A stretch of DNA of 64,000 bases from Vicia villosa (GCF_029867415.1 NC_081185.1:71433156-71497155); one strand, 5' to 3'; positions 37,146 to 49,622 are shown, counted from the first letter of the stretch. Made by a program: numbers and translations. Notes: generated from the sequence alone by a model not told the origin.

Positions 37146-38027
37146 CAATTTCAAAGACTTGTAGATCCTAACATCACGACCAGGTGCCCCTGAATAGAAC
37201 TCACACTTAGTGTCATCGTCATCAAGCATAGAATCTGTAGACATCCACACAATACGGAGCTTAACCAGATGCAAATAAAGCAAGCATGGAAGCAAATGAG
37301 AACAAGACATGAGACTCAAATAGATTTGTCTTTCGGTCCTCTTCTGTCTTTGCTAAGAACATGCTCCTTGAATTCACGAGATAAAAGAGATTAACCGCTG
37401 AAAAGGAGCTTTTGAAACCGTAAGGTTGTGGAAGAGATCCACAAAGTGCTCCTTGAGTCTTTCTTACTGAGCGTCCTTGAGCATGGGTCATAACTTGCAT
37501 GTCTTCATAAACAACCCCAACTAAGCTTTCATCTTGATCACCCACAAATTTGTTCCATGACTAATTTTTGAGCACCCAATAAGAACAAATCGAGTCTCTT
37601 AGTCTGGAGAGAATACCGAGTCTGAATAAGAAATCCTCAATCCTGAACACCTGTTATGCATGAAATGTTATGAGATGCATGATATAAATGCAATGTCATG
37701 TTCATTCGATTTCCAAGGAACCCTCATGTTTTGATTTTTTGGCAAGCAAGAGATGGAAAAGCTCGACACGAGGCTTAAAGATATGATTCCTTTGAAATAG
37801 AAGGAACATGTATGCTAGGTATTTTTTTGTACATCATTTTTTCAAAAGTAAATATGCAATGATGCAAAATGGTGGGACTTTGGATGCCTCCCACCAGACA
37901 CGTCTGGATTACCTCAAAGTTACACAGCCTAGGTTCAAAGGTTCAACACCAATTCGGAACTCCCCGTAGATCACGGGACATAATCAATAGAATCAGAACC
38001 ATAGTCACCGTCACGAAAATAGAACCA

Positions 38028-38119
38028 CTCGAACAAGAACCAAAGTAACCCTCGAACAAGAACCACGGTAACCCTCGAACAAGAACAGCGGTAACCCTCG
38101 AACAAGAACCAAAGTAACC
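38028..38119. repeat. Four-copy 23-bp tandem repeat
   Basis: CTCGAACAAGAAC starts at 38028, 38051, 38074 and 38097, an exact 23-bp period. It lies in the element's leader, about 430 bp from the primer binding site. Confidence 0.93.
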
Positions 38120-38546
38120 ATCAATGTACCTGTTAATCAATGATTGATTCCCGCCCCACTCACGGGTAAATCTAGGCCAAGGTAGGTCAAAAAGCCAACA
38201 GAGGATCGAATGTAGGCGTTATCATACGATATTGCCTCATTCCACCAAGCTCTGCCCGTGGATACGTGATCAGATCAATCAGGCATACGCCTTCTGTCCG
38301 TCACGGCCACTCTAGTCCTAGTTCCTATGGTATCACTCATAGCCTGGGTATTGGGCCTTTTACCTCTTGAAACACCCACCCACAGATAGAAATCCAGACA
38401 GTCCAGAATATGATGCAGAAAAGTAAAAGCGCACATAGAATGCAATGCAAACAGATAAATATGCAAAGCAGTAAAAACACCCAAAGATAAACACACAAGC
38501 GCTAGGATCGACTCGCTAGGTCCGGACCAGCAACAGGTCGAGACGT

Positions 38547-38563
38547 CCCCAGCAGAGTCGCCA
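38547..38563 (-). other. Primer binding site of the 15-kb element
   Basis: On the minus strand TGGCGACTCTGCTGGGG lies 2 bases inside the LTR end (GTAGCGACA). This site type is typical of Ogre/Tat elements and differs from the initiator-Met sites of the other families here. Confidence 0.85.
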
Positions 38564-38565
38564 GC

Positions 38566-41500
38566 TGTCGCTACCGCGAAAATTAACAGAGTCGCCACTA
38601 ACATATTTATCCTGGAAAGGAAGGGAATGCCAGCAAACCACCAAACAAAACAACGGTCTCACGACCAGAGAAAAAGGGTAAGGGAGTCGGTTACGCGAGG
38701 GGAAGGTATTAGCACCCCTCGCGCCCATCGTACTCGATGGTATCCACGCCTGTGTCTAACTCTATGGGTGTGTAAGCAAACTACGCTAATCTGGACTAAA
38801 ATGAATGTAGAATGTAGGGAAAAGTAAGGATTATGCTCGCACGGGCCCTACCCCGCTGCCTACGTATCTGTTTTGCAGAATCAGAGCTACCGTAGCTCGG
38901 CTAACTAATTTCTGTTTGTTTTGTATTTTTTAGGTGAACGAGTTACATTCACACTCCGCTGCTCGACCTTTGGAGACTTATGCTGGGAATGGAGCGGAAA
39001 TAACAAGCTCTTAAGAAAAGAAAATCAAAGAGTGTGGTTTGTGTTTTAAAAGATGCATGAGGAAAACCTAGGCTAAGGGCGAAAGCTTGCTACCTAATGT
39101 TATCATACAAAGGGTGCAAATCTAAACTAAACTAACAACCTACGAGAAAAAGGGGAAGCATACAATAATATCACACAAACGAGCATCCGCTCGTAAAGCA
39201 AACAAACCAACGGTACTGACCGAATGGTAGAAAAGCGGTCCCGCCATAGCCAAGGGGAGCAGCTCAACCCAAGTCAACCAAGCATTAGACCTCGCGAAAA
39301 TGATCGGGCCATAGACAAGAGGGCGGACCCCTCTCAGCAACCAAGCCGTCACGGATTGTAAAGGAAAACGGTGCGTGCGTACACCGAGCATCAGCGTCGA
39401 GCAACGCGAGCTATAAGAAAGGCGGGGGTCCGGCTGCATGAACCCTTTTCCTGACATACTCGATAACAAGATCTTGTGCAGGTTCAGAAGCGAGCCACGC
39501 GTAGCGTGCGCATACTGAACAGACTCGATGAGACTAGGCGGGGGTTGATTGCTAACCCTTTCCGCGTGCCTTCCATGAGGACTTAACGGAGTGCCATATA
39601 GGACTTATTACACCGTGACTCCCTGCCGCAAAGCACAAATATAAACACACCAACAAAAACAGAGCCTCTTTCGAGGGCTTGGCCAGATGCATGTCTAAGT
39701 CCTACTTCTCATGTTAAAGGATGATGCGAGAAAGCGGTAAAAGGGACCAGGAGACAATACCGAGCGGATAGCAAATCCGCAGTGAGCTAGCAACGCAAGC
39801 AAAGAAGAAACTTCACGTAATCTAACATCCAGCAAAGCCGGGAGTCCAGCATAAGCGTCAAAGCGATGCGGTGTGAAAATAAATCACAACCGCTATGTGG
39901 TGCGTATCAAACACAACCACACAAGCAACCTGCAAGAGAAACACAAGCCAGACGATACAGGAATATACATCTCAATGAATGAGAGATCAGGTGAATCGCA
40001 TCGGGCATAAGTTCGTGTCCCACAAATAAAGTGGAACGCGATGCAAATCAATCGCACCGGAAGCGAATTCGTGTCCCACAAATAAAGTGGAACACGAGGC
40101 AATCGAATCACAATCGAACCCTCTCAAAGTACCTCGCACATCTCAGCAAACAAATCAGTAATAACAAGGAGACATGCACACCGCCATAAAAAATAATAGA
40201 AATTAAATTCTAATCAAATTCTAAAACAAAATCAAATTGTTTTTCATGACATTTTATTAAAGAATTAAAACTAAACTATGTAAGAAAACATGTAAATTCT
40301 AATAAGCAAAATATTGCATATTTTTATTCATTTTTATCATACAAAAGTCTAACAAAAAATTGATTTTATTACATGAAAGAAAATAGGGAACAAAACTAGT
40401 TAAGACAACTAATTCTAATGTGAATTAAAATGAAACAGGGGTGAAATATGGAAAACAGTGGTGCATTGAGCAGTACAAAGGCGCAGGAATTCCAATCTGA
40501 TAGGCCCAAGTTGTGTTTTTGTTTATCACAGTTTTTGGCCAAAAAGGAGGTGTACATGGGCTAGATTAGTGGTGTGGACAGCAATTCGTTGCATAGCCCA
40601 AGAGAGTGTTTTTGTTACAGTTTTTTTGTCAAGAAATGGTGGCAATTGGCTCAGGAGAGGGTGCGGTCAGCATTTTCGGTACAGGCCCAAGATTATCCAG
40701 TTTTGGTTGATCCAACAACAGATTCAGAATTGTGATTCAATTAATATCAATCCATTTCAATTAACCACAACTAATCAATGTATTAACCCAATTAACCTCA
40801 ACTAACACTATTCAATTATGATTAAACAAAAAAAAATCAAAAATAGGGAAGAGGAATTAGGTTTACGTGCTTGTGGCCTGAACAACATCACTCTCCGCCT
40901 CTCTTCTTCTCGTGAACAGTGGCGGTGCTCTTTCTTCTCCGATCAAATGGCGCGGCGGAGAACCTCACTTCCCCGATGAAACGGCGCCTCATGACTCAGC
41001 CTTAACTCTCCTCTCAGTTCCGATTCACACTCTCTCCGCTTTCAATCTCCGATTCAAAGCTCCGACTGTTCTCCTTTCTCTCGCATCTATCCGATCCCAT
41101 TGCCTCAGAAATCAATGGAATAACAATCATAATCTGAACGATGTTCTGATGCTTGTGATAACGATGATGACAAAGGTTGAGCGAAGCTTGAAGGTTCGCG
41201 AAGTTGTGATTGGCAAAGTTGTGTGGATGAATCATGGGATCGAGCAGTGGAGAACTTCAACCTCAGGTAACTTTTTAGATTTCCGTTCTTCTTCTCCTTC
41301 TTGCTACTGTTTCTGTGTAGTGATGCTTGCGACGATGATGTTGTTGTTGCGTTTCGTAGCGGAGTGATGGTAATTGCGTTGCAGAATTATTTATGAAGAA
41401 TGTTGATTTGTTATGCTTGAAGAAGGATTGTGATGGTGATGATGATGAAGATTCTTGATAATTCTGCAGATGTACGTTGAAGGTCTGATGATGAAGATCA

Positions 41501-42565
41501 AAGGCTGAATCCGTGTGAAGTTTCTGTTACGATTTTCTGTTAGAGAGATGAAGTGTAAAATCATCGATTCAGCGGTGGTGAATTGAGGGAAGATGAATCA
41601 TCGATTCAGTGATGGTGAATTGAAGGAAGATGAACGAAGAAGGGAGTGTGAACGAGAGATGAATCGGAGAAGAGTTTGTTACATTCTGTTACAGGTTTTT
41701 TCTCGGTTTTTCCTGTTATTCCTTTTCTTCAGCTTTCTGTTAGAAATTTTTGTTATCAATTTCCCTGAACCCGTTCCCTTTTATGCTGCTACTTGGCTTG
41801 TGGTACTTTGGTGCAACACGGTTTTGAGCTTGGGTCGGTTTCGTTGTATTGGAAGCTGCAAGTCTGAACCGGTTTTCTTTATATGATTATGCAGGTTGTT
41901 TCAACATGGTTTAAGCTACGGAATCGACGTGGTCCGATTTCCATGAATTTCTCGGCATCATAGCATGAAAGAACTGAATGCTAGACCACGGTAGTTTGGA
42001 AGAATTGAATCAATGCCTGAAACTTGTAGAAGCAACTTAGAATATGAAGCCAAGAGCATCTTTGTATAATTTTGTATGAATCTGTAAATGTAATTTGAAC
42101 ATGGGCTATGGTATATATTTTTGTAATGAAGTATAGACTCTTCTTGAATTTGGATTTTGAATGAAGATTAACACAAAGATGAGCAAAACTTGAACAAATG
42201 AATGATTGAGGGAACCTGAATAAAATTCATCAATACTTAATGAATCCTTTTTTTATGAGTGAACTCCAATCCACTTGCAACTTCAATGGACCCCGAACTC
42301 TATTTAATAGCATCAATCTAACTCAAACTTGCACGGGAAGCCACCAATAAATCGCAAGTATAATGTTGTCACTGACACAATGCTCTCTTTTAAGCTCATA
42401 CCCTTTTATTATGACTCACTATCTTGCAATTCATCCCACAAACCTCTTGAATTAATGATCTCGAAATAACAAAACTCTTTATTTTTTCTCGATTTTCGAA
42501 CGACGAAATAAACGTCTTTGATAACTTATAGCTCAAATAAAGAGGGCAAATTTTGGGGTGCAACA
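38566..42565 (-). mobile_element. LARD 5' LTR (right)
   Basis: 4000 bp. On the minus strand it starts TGTTGCACCCC and ends GCGGTAGCGACA. A PBS-like TGGCGACTCT lies inside it at 38588-38597, 34 bp from the real site. Confidence 0.93.
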
Positions 42566-43474
42566 TCAAGCTTCAAGCCCAAGGATTTCTCATTCAAATG
42601 CTCAGATGATCCATAGTCGACTAGTTTGACCTAAAAGTCAACTATAGTCAAAATACAGTCAAACCTCAAGACTTTTGGTCAACATAAAGCATTGGAGGTT
42701 ATATCAATCATTTGATCAAAGGTTGATCATGATCCGTTAATAAAGACTCGGAAATGAACAAAGTCAAAAGGTTCAAATTAAGGGTTTTTTATAGGAAAAG
42801 TCAACTCGACTTTGACTAGTCATAACTTCCACATGGAACATCAAAATTTTCCCAACCAAAGCCTATTCTGAAGGAAATTGGATTTCTCTACAACTTTGTC
42901 TCTCACATGCCAAGGCCAGAAATGCTTCATTCAAGAGATATGATCCAATAGATTATAGGTCCTTTTAAAAGTCAACAAAAACACCTTTTGGGTCAAAGCT
43001 CATAACTTGAGCATGGGAGCTTCAATTGAGACGAAACAAAAAGGATCATTTAGGGGACACTCTTAGCTTTCTAAAATGATAAAGAACATCTTTATATGAC
43101 CAAAATTGAGAGAGATGTGCATGGATGAAGTTGAGAAATTTTCAAGAGATGCATGAAACCCTGATTGACCAAAACTTGGTTTTTGGGCCAATGGGCCTAG
43201 AATTTTGATTCTAAACACACTCATATACTAAATGAGAACCTATAAATCCATTCATTTATTTTTATAAATTTTATTCATATTTATTTGGATTTTATGCAAA
43301 TAAAAGCTAAATAAATTAGTTAAAATTATAAAAGCATTTGAATTAATTTTCATGGCTTGGTTACTAATCCTATAAAGGCCCATGTGACATCCAAAATAGA
43401 AAGAAAACGATATAATTTTCAAATCTCTCCAAGGGAATGGGCTTTTCTATTTTTCTTTGACCTAATCCATGCCT

Positions 43475-43482
43475 TATAAATA
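43475..43482 (+). promoter_or_regulatory. TATA box of solo LTR B
   Basis: TATAAATA in GCCTTATAAATACACA, about 1.1 kb from the LTR start once the nested element is removed. The context is typical of LTR promoters. Confidence 0.6.
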
Positions 43483-44245
43483 CACAAAGAGAGTCAGAGG
43501 CAAGGGGGACGAAATTGGCCAAGGATAATAGGGTTTAAAAACTTGCAAAAATTCCAAAAAAATAGGGCATAACTAAGAACTTTCCCCAACGAGTTTTAAG
43601 AACTTCTAAGCACTCAATCTTATCTGTGATGCTTCCAGGAGTACAACCCAATCATTGCTGAAGCTTGAAGCGTCCCGAATCATCTTCATTCACGTTGCAC
43701 CGGTTGTAAGAACTTTCTCACTTTCAAACTCTCATGTTACACGATAACTGTTACATCTGTGTGCGTATTCGTGTTTAGAATGATGTTTAGGCTAGTTTCC
43801 GTCCATCGTTTTCGAGCTTGCACACAAAAATCGCAGGTTGCCATGTTTAGGGTTTGAAGCTTGTGTAGCTTCGTTTTCATAGCTACGCATAGTATTACGC
43901 AAAACTAACCCCACCGTTGCATTCGCAGCTATCGAATTAGTAGACCTGGGTTCCTTGTTTCTTCGTTTTGGTTGATTTTGCAGGATTCAGGAAAACCTTC
44001 TCATCGGAGAAGAAGGAGAAACCGCCACCGGCGGTGGTTTGAAGCTTGCAAGGTGGGTCAATGTCGGCGTGGCCAATTGGTGCACTCTGATTAGACAGTC
44101 GTAACATTGAGTTCCTCTCTCCTCCTTTCATTCGTCCGTCAATGAAACTGGGGCCCACTCGTTTGACTTCTTTTTTTCATTTATTCAATTAAGATGTTAT
44201 TTATTATATAATATATGCTTTCCATTCATAAATGACTAACGGATC

Positions 44246-44301
44246 TGGCACAGTTGGCGAAGGAGTGAGACTTATAACCTTTGGTACCTGGGTTCGAACC
44301 C
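44246..44301 (+). other. tRNA-like block with perfect Pol III boxes in solo LTR B
   Basis: TGGCACAGTTGG (44246-44257) fits box A at every position and GGTTCGAACCC (44291-44301) fits box B; they are 33 bp apart. The box B lies in a CCTGGG-TTCGAA-CCCAGG stem-loop like a tRNA T arm. No acceptor stem is found, so it is not a tRNA gene. It may be a tRNA-derived SINE fragment. Confidence 0.65.
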
Positions 44302-44792
44302 AGGTTTTGGTTGCATTTTTATCCTATTTTCTCATCAGCAGATCCAACGCATGAGGCTTGGGAAAGACCACAATACACCTCACCTATTGGCTATTGGATC
44401 TCCTATTATTCAGATCTAACGCCCAAGAAGATAAACGTGCATACCATGGACACTCAACCCAGTCACATACAATCCAAGCCAGGTTTTTATATATATTTTT
44501 GTATTTATTTACTTTTTTTAGTTATTCATTTAGGTTAAATACAAATTAATTTTGTTTGATTTAATCAATTCATTTGAATTAGGGTAGGGACATAACATTA
44601 GGATTAGGATAATAATTAGGGTTTAAGATTATCTTTCGATTATTTTGATTAATTCGATTTAATTGATTTAATTAATCTTTATTGTTAAAAATCATAAAAA
44701 CTATAAAAGATCCGTATCAACTCATTAGGGTTTGTCCAATCCCATTGACTATTTGGCATAACATTAATCCTCAATCAATTTTCTCCTCGATC

Positions 44793-45134
44793 CGACTATA
44801 ACTATTAGTCGCATTGGCGAGAAATAAATTTAATCTAATTGATTTATTTATTAATATTAATTCTGATTCAATGGGTTCTTGGCTAATTCTCTCTTCGATC
44901 CGACTAAACCTATTTGTCGCATTGACGAGAGATAAAATAATAAATAACGAAATTTATTGTCACGTAATAACCAAATCTATTGGTTATGAGAGGTGATGAT
45001 AAAACATAAAATTTAATTATACAAAAGTAAAATATACTTTATTTGCTGTTCGTGACGACCGAATCTATTGGTCAGAATGGTCAGCAATACATTATACAAT
45101 CCATTAACTATGGTGATCAAACCTATTGATCATC
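44793..45134 (+). other. Series of five short hairpins with related loops
   Basis: Hairpins at 44793-44811, 44901-44919, 44967-44987, 45057-45073 and 45112-45134. The last four share an A(C/T)CTA loop flanked by AA (or GA) and TT. The stems differ (CGAC/GTCG, ATAACC/GGTTAT, GACC/GGTC, GGTGATC/GATCATC) but each is self-complementary, allowing G-T pairs. Position downstream of the TATA box suggests they would be in the LTR RNA. Confidence 0.75.
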
Positions 45135-45660
45135 GGAACTAACGGTAACATATTAAAATCAGGGTTGTACGCCATCTTAAAACACTCCCACAAACTACGG
45201 ATTTTCATCACTTCGACAAGGTAATTCAAAATGCCTTGCAAACCACAAAAATCAAAACTACGATAAGGTAACTCAAAATACCTTCAAACCAATTCTAAGG
45301 CGTACAACCCTGTGCCCCGAACTACGTTGACTCTAATTCTCCATAAGGAGATACATAGGCACTTGGTAACAAGGCGAGTCCCCCTTCCCCAAAACCTCAA
45401 TTCAGTTCAAATCTCACTTTTTGCCCTCTTCACTTCCTTCGCTATTAAACCTTAATATTTAGCCATAAACCTCACGACGCTCTTAAGCTACAAACCTTGA
45501 ATGCAAACCTTAGGAAAGGGTTAAGGGTGCCTAACACCTTTCCTTGACCTGATTATAATAACTTACCCCAAATCTCATGATTGCGTAGGGTTTCCTATTC
45601 GCCCTACAGAATAGGTGGCGACTCTAAAAAGTTAATTTTAGGGAAGGTTGCTACAGATAA

Positions 45661-46243
45661 CAATACACAGTAATGTTGTTACATCATGTAAGACATCAAC
45701 TTCACATCATAGACAAAAGATCACACCTTCTGCTTCTCATTCAGTTTATCAACAACTGAATAGAATAGAGAGAAATAAACTCTCACACAATTTCTGAAAC
45801 AATGAATTCAGAAACCTGATTTGCATCCACACATCAGATAAGTACCCAGCTCCCGACAAGGTCTTTACCATCAATCACATGCACATCTTTATCAGATCAG
45901 ACTCACACCTAGTTCCCGACAAGATATTTGTCATCAAATGAAAATTCACAAAACAAACAGCAGATGATATTTTCTTCTTCTTTCACACACTTCTGATACA
46001 GTCAGCTGATAAGGCCACCTCTGGTTGTCATACTTCAGAGCACCATATTCAAACTTCTCAATCATTATCACCCAAAGAAAAAAATTCTAAGCACACTCTC
46101 TGAATCAAAATGTTCATACTTCTCACACAAGGTAGGACAATTGATCTAACACCCTTCTTCATCACACCTGTGGTACTTGCTGAAGCAGCCAACACATTCA
46201 AGATTAGGTCAGTGGCTTGACCTTAATTTCACTCTAGATATAC
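45661..46243 (-). mobile_element. Minus-strand SIRE relative, 3' region piece 2
   Basis: Non-coding sequence between solo LTRs B and C, continuous with 27045-27333 and 58596 onward once the insertions are removed. A CCCGACAAG phrase occurs twice (45857 and 45917). No gene is seen. Confidence 0.55.
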
Positions 46244-47801
46244 ACCACTGTCATACCCTAATTTTTGACCCCCCTGAGATGACATATCTTCAGGATTTTC
46301 ATCAGGTCAAAGCAAGTACCCAGAGCAGTCACTTCTTCATTTGGCATTTAATCAAGGATGTTCAAAGACAAGAAAACTCAGGCAAAGGATCAATCAGTAG
46401 AAGGATTAGTCTCTAACATAATCATAGGAATCAAGAGCTTCATTTTTTCACCTATGATTGATTAGACACCCAGTCATCTGAGTACAGATTTATTCAGGTC
46501 ACCAGACTAGGGTTTTTGAGCCTATCAAGGACTGAAATCAGGGATCACCTTTGGGAAACCCTAAAAAGCTCCAAGACATCTATTAAAGACTTAAGTCATC
46601 TTCAAATGATCCATACAATAAGATCCACTGGACATCACACCTCAATTCAAGATCCACAGTCACCAATTTCATCTGGTCGACAATTAGGGTTTTTAACCTA
46701 ATTCATCTGGATAGTTGACTTTTAATCAGGGCATGGATCCAAAACTCAAGACATGATTCAAGAACCTCTACTACCTCAATATAACCCATCTACATCACTC
46801 ATTTGAGGAGACGATCTTAATTCCACACAAAAGTCCAAAATCTCACCTTATTTGGAAAAAGTCAACTGTATGGGATCACCTTTGACTTTTAAGATTTTTG
46901 GTCAAACCATGACTTTCAAAGATCAATATCATCAATATATGGATATTAAAGTCATTTGACCAAAGAAATTCAAGAAGAATCTTCAAGGAGCAAAAAGTCG
47001 GGAATTAGGGTTTTTGAGGGCATTGTGGGAACTCAAAATTTCACCTACACAACTCAAAAAACATCCAACATGAAAGTTGTAGATCTTGCAAAATAAAACA
47101 ACATCTTACAATGGAACTTTTTTCAAAAGATCAATCATTTAAGAGATTTGGGAATTTTGAAGTTTTAGGTCATAAACACTTAGAAAATTTTCTAAGTGTT
47201 TTTAACTTAGTTTTCTTCCAACTTTGGCCTCATTTTTCACAAATTTGCCAAAGGATTCTGAAGGAACCATAAACTAATGATTTTAAGTAGATGCTTAGGG
47301 CTTTCCAAATTGTGTTCAACCTTCTCCAAATTCATTTTGAGCTAAGAGTTATGCTTGTTCAAAGTTGGCCTCATGAAGTGAAATTATAGGTCATGCCTCA
47401 TTTTTGAACTTTGAAATTTTGTGCACATGACCTCATTTATGGATGCTACACGACCCATACCACATCTGAAAACATGCCATGCATTCATTTTCACCATAGC
47501 ATAAGAATTGAGGAAGATTCCCAAAACAAGAACATGTGATTATGTAATGATTACATTTGGGAATTTATGGCAAATTGATGAATCACCCAAGGAATCTTCT
47601 CACCAACCAATTAGAGCTCATTTCTGTCTCAGAATTGTCCCCTAAGATCAAGCAAAATAGAGGGCTAGGGGATTGATCAAATGGAATCAAAATTCTCATC
47701 ATTGCATAAGAGATATTTGCAAACTTCCTGCATGGCCAAGAAAACCAAATCAACCTCACTAAGGAAGCTCACTCCTCTGCAACTATACTGAACCATTTGC
47801 C

Positions 47802-47809
47802 TATAAATA
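47802..47809 (+). promoter_or_regulatory. TATA box of solo LTR C
   Basis: CTATAAATAGAAGAG, about 1.55 kb from the LTR start. It matches the usual plant TATA context closely. Confidence 0.7.
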
Positions 47810-48063
47810 GAAGAGCATACCTCAGTAGAAAATCACACCAAAGCAACAAAATTCTTGCTTTCTCCTTCTTTCCTCCATACTTAGTTTTTTCAAAGGTCCA
47901 TTGGCAAGAAGACTCGGATTCTTCAAACCAAAGCTCTCTCTTTGAAAGTAAGTATTCAAACACATTGAGGGAAGCATTTAGAGGTGATCCAAACCTCTGG
48001 AACACTGTTGGGCGTGGAGAATCATCATCTTCACCTCTCACTTGGAGCACTTGCAGTTGGAGG

Positions 48064-49608
48064 TGTTAGACGCTGGCCTTAGGATCTAGAGGGGGGGGTG
48101 AATAGATCGTTCACAGTTTTACGGATTTAAACGACTTTTCAGCGGAAGTGAATTCTGAATCGACTCGCGTCTATTCCGAACCACTATCGAAACGATTATA
48201 TATGTGTTTTAAAAAACCAGTCAAAGACTTGAAGTAAATGATAAGAGTATATGTCGCAGAATCAAGATGTTTCTCTTATGAAAATCAGATTAACTTTTTG
48301 TATGATGGACAATGTTTGCAATGCAGTAAGAGTGATAGAAACAAATATACAAACACTTGGTGATAATGATCAAATTGAAGGTAATTCAATGTGTGATGGA
48401 TTGTGATGTTTATGAACGAACTTAATTCACAATCTTAACACTCGAATCGTTGATCAATTTGCTATTATAACCAAATATGAACAGAATGTAAATGAAAAAG
48501 TAAAAGCGACAAGAACACGATATTTGTTTAGGCAGTTCGTCGATCGTCCTCGCTACGACTACGTCTGCCCCCAATTCCAAATTGAAATTGGGTAATCTTT
48601 CATTAATGTTGAAAGTAGTATATACAAAGAAGATAACAAAGCGATAAACGATAAACCAATTATGTCGATCCTTTGAATCTTCTTCCCCCTTAATCTTGAG
48701 CCAGATCAAGGTTATCCAAGAGCTTCACTTTGATTCCCTTCTGCAGTGTCTTGATTCCTTGAACTCCCCGTTCCTCAATCGTTACACTCAGCCGAATCCT
48801 CAATGAATGCCTCTTGATAAAAACCCCCAAGAACCACCCGTCGTGGAGGACAAAACCCGCAGATTTTATTCACCAACAAACCCCACAAACCTTCACCCAC
48901 TAGGAATCTTCAATTCCGTTCCATGGACGTTATCGAACTCATCACTAACCCGCAACGCAAGAATGATTATGTGTAATTGTGTTGGAGATGATGAAGAACG
49001 AAGATGAGAAGCGTTTGTGTATCTTTCAGTCGTTGGTGTTGCTTGAATAATTACCCTTGCACAATATATATGATTGCATAACAGTTAGAACCAAGAAAAA
49101 CTGATTTTTGAACTTTCTTGATCAGTTAGGTCGACCACTTGTAGTGCTTAGGTCGACCTAACAGAGCTTGCAGAATTTTGCTCCCAGTTAGGTCGACCTG
49201 TTGAAGGAGTAGGTCGACCAAAATCCTCTTCTGATGCATTCTGGGGACATTTTCACAGATTAGGTCGACCTAGTTGATGTGTAGGTCGACCTAACAGGCT
49301 GGTATGTAGAATTCATCAATTTAGGTCGACCTAAATGATGTGTGGGTCGACCTAGCAGGAGTATATGAATTTTTCTCCATTTTAGGTCGACCTGGGTTGA
49401 TGGTAGGTCGACCTAACTGCTGTTTTTCTGCATTCTTCTTGTTTTGCTTGTGTTGAGACAACCTATAAACATATAAACATAATGGGTTGACCTATGAGTG
49501 ATCAATGCTTGCTTTTCTTTGGGTTTTCTGCTTCCGTCTTGTTGTTTGAATGCTTATTTGAGTTTGCCATGAATCAAAAACATCTTTGAGTGTAATCTTG
49601 TATTCACA
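48064..49608 (-). mobile_element. Copia 3' LTR (left)
   Basis: 1545 bp. On the minus strand it starts TGTGAATACAAG and ends CAGCGTCTAACA. It carries the GGTCGACC array in U3 and an AT-rich TATATA at about 49064-49071 (minus strand) just downstream of the array. Confidence 0.92.
49129..49413. repeat. Array of ten GGTCGACC palindromes (left LTR)
   Basis: GGTCGACC starts at 49129, 49151, 49191, 49212, 49263, 49284, 49324, 49345, 49385 and 49406. That is five pairs with 22, 21, 21, 21 and 21 bp between partners and about 61 bp (once 72) between pairs. Most copies extend to AGGTCGACCT. The array lies in U3 upstream of the TATA region of the minus-strand LTR. Confidence 0.96.
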
Positions 49609-49622
49609 TACTCCCCCTTTTT
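49609..49622 (-). other. Polypurine tract of copia element
   Basis: On the minus strand AAAAAGGGGGAGTA directly before the LTR start TGTGAATAC. Confidence 0.88.

Larger units (their letters stand above)
31538..38565 (-). other. Non-coding internal region of the 15-kb element
   Basis: 7028 bp without gag or pol similarity. Blocks of degenerate repeats follow each other: GATCTGGGAATC words (31720-32000), a repeat of about 220 bp (32065-32700), CTGGGGA words (32940-33690), CCTCCTGATGTGAGGGATAA units (35400-35510), GGGAGCCCCAA units (36290-37145) and a 23-bp repeat (38028-38119). Frames of 80 to 140 codons exist on both strands but are repeat-driven and not supported as genes. Confidence 0.82.
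27539..42565 (-). mobile_element. 15-kb non-autonomous Ogre/Tat-like element (LARD type)
   Basis: A 15,027-bp insertion on the minus strand with LTRs of 3999 and 4000 bp, target duplications TCAAG at 27534-27538 and 42566-42570, a primer binding site and a polypurine tract. The 7028-bp internal region has no retrotransposon frame on either strand and is made largely of degenerate short repeats. LTRs start TGTTGCACCCCAAAATTTGC on the minus strand, close to the Ogre start. The LTR pair differs at about 20 positions by eye (0.5 percent), so insertion is recent although the element cannot code for its own enzymes. Confidence 0.92.
27339..45655 (+). mobile_element. Ogre/Tat-type solo LTR B, split by a 15-kb element
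   Basis: The LTR consists of 27339-27538 and 42571-45655, about 3.3 kb together. It starts TGTCATACCCC, ends GGTTGCTACA and is flanked by perfect target duplications GATAA at 27334-27338 and 45656-45660. No primer binding site or second LTR is present, so it is a solo LTR. A TGGCGACTCT block at 45616-45625 lies near the right end, as in solo LTR A. Confidence 0.92.

Noticed and set aside
49129..49413. CRISPR-like array
   Set aside because: The repeat is an 8- to 10-bp palindrome with alternating 21- and about 40-bp steps inside a plant LTR; no repeat of CRISPR length and no cas genes.
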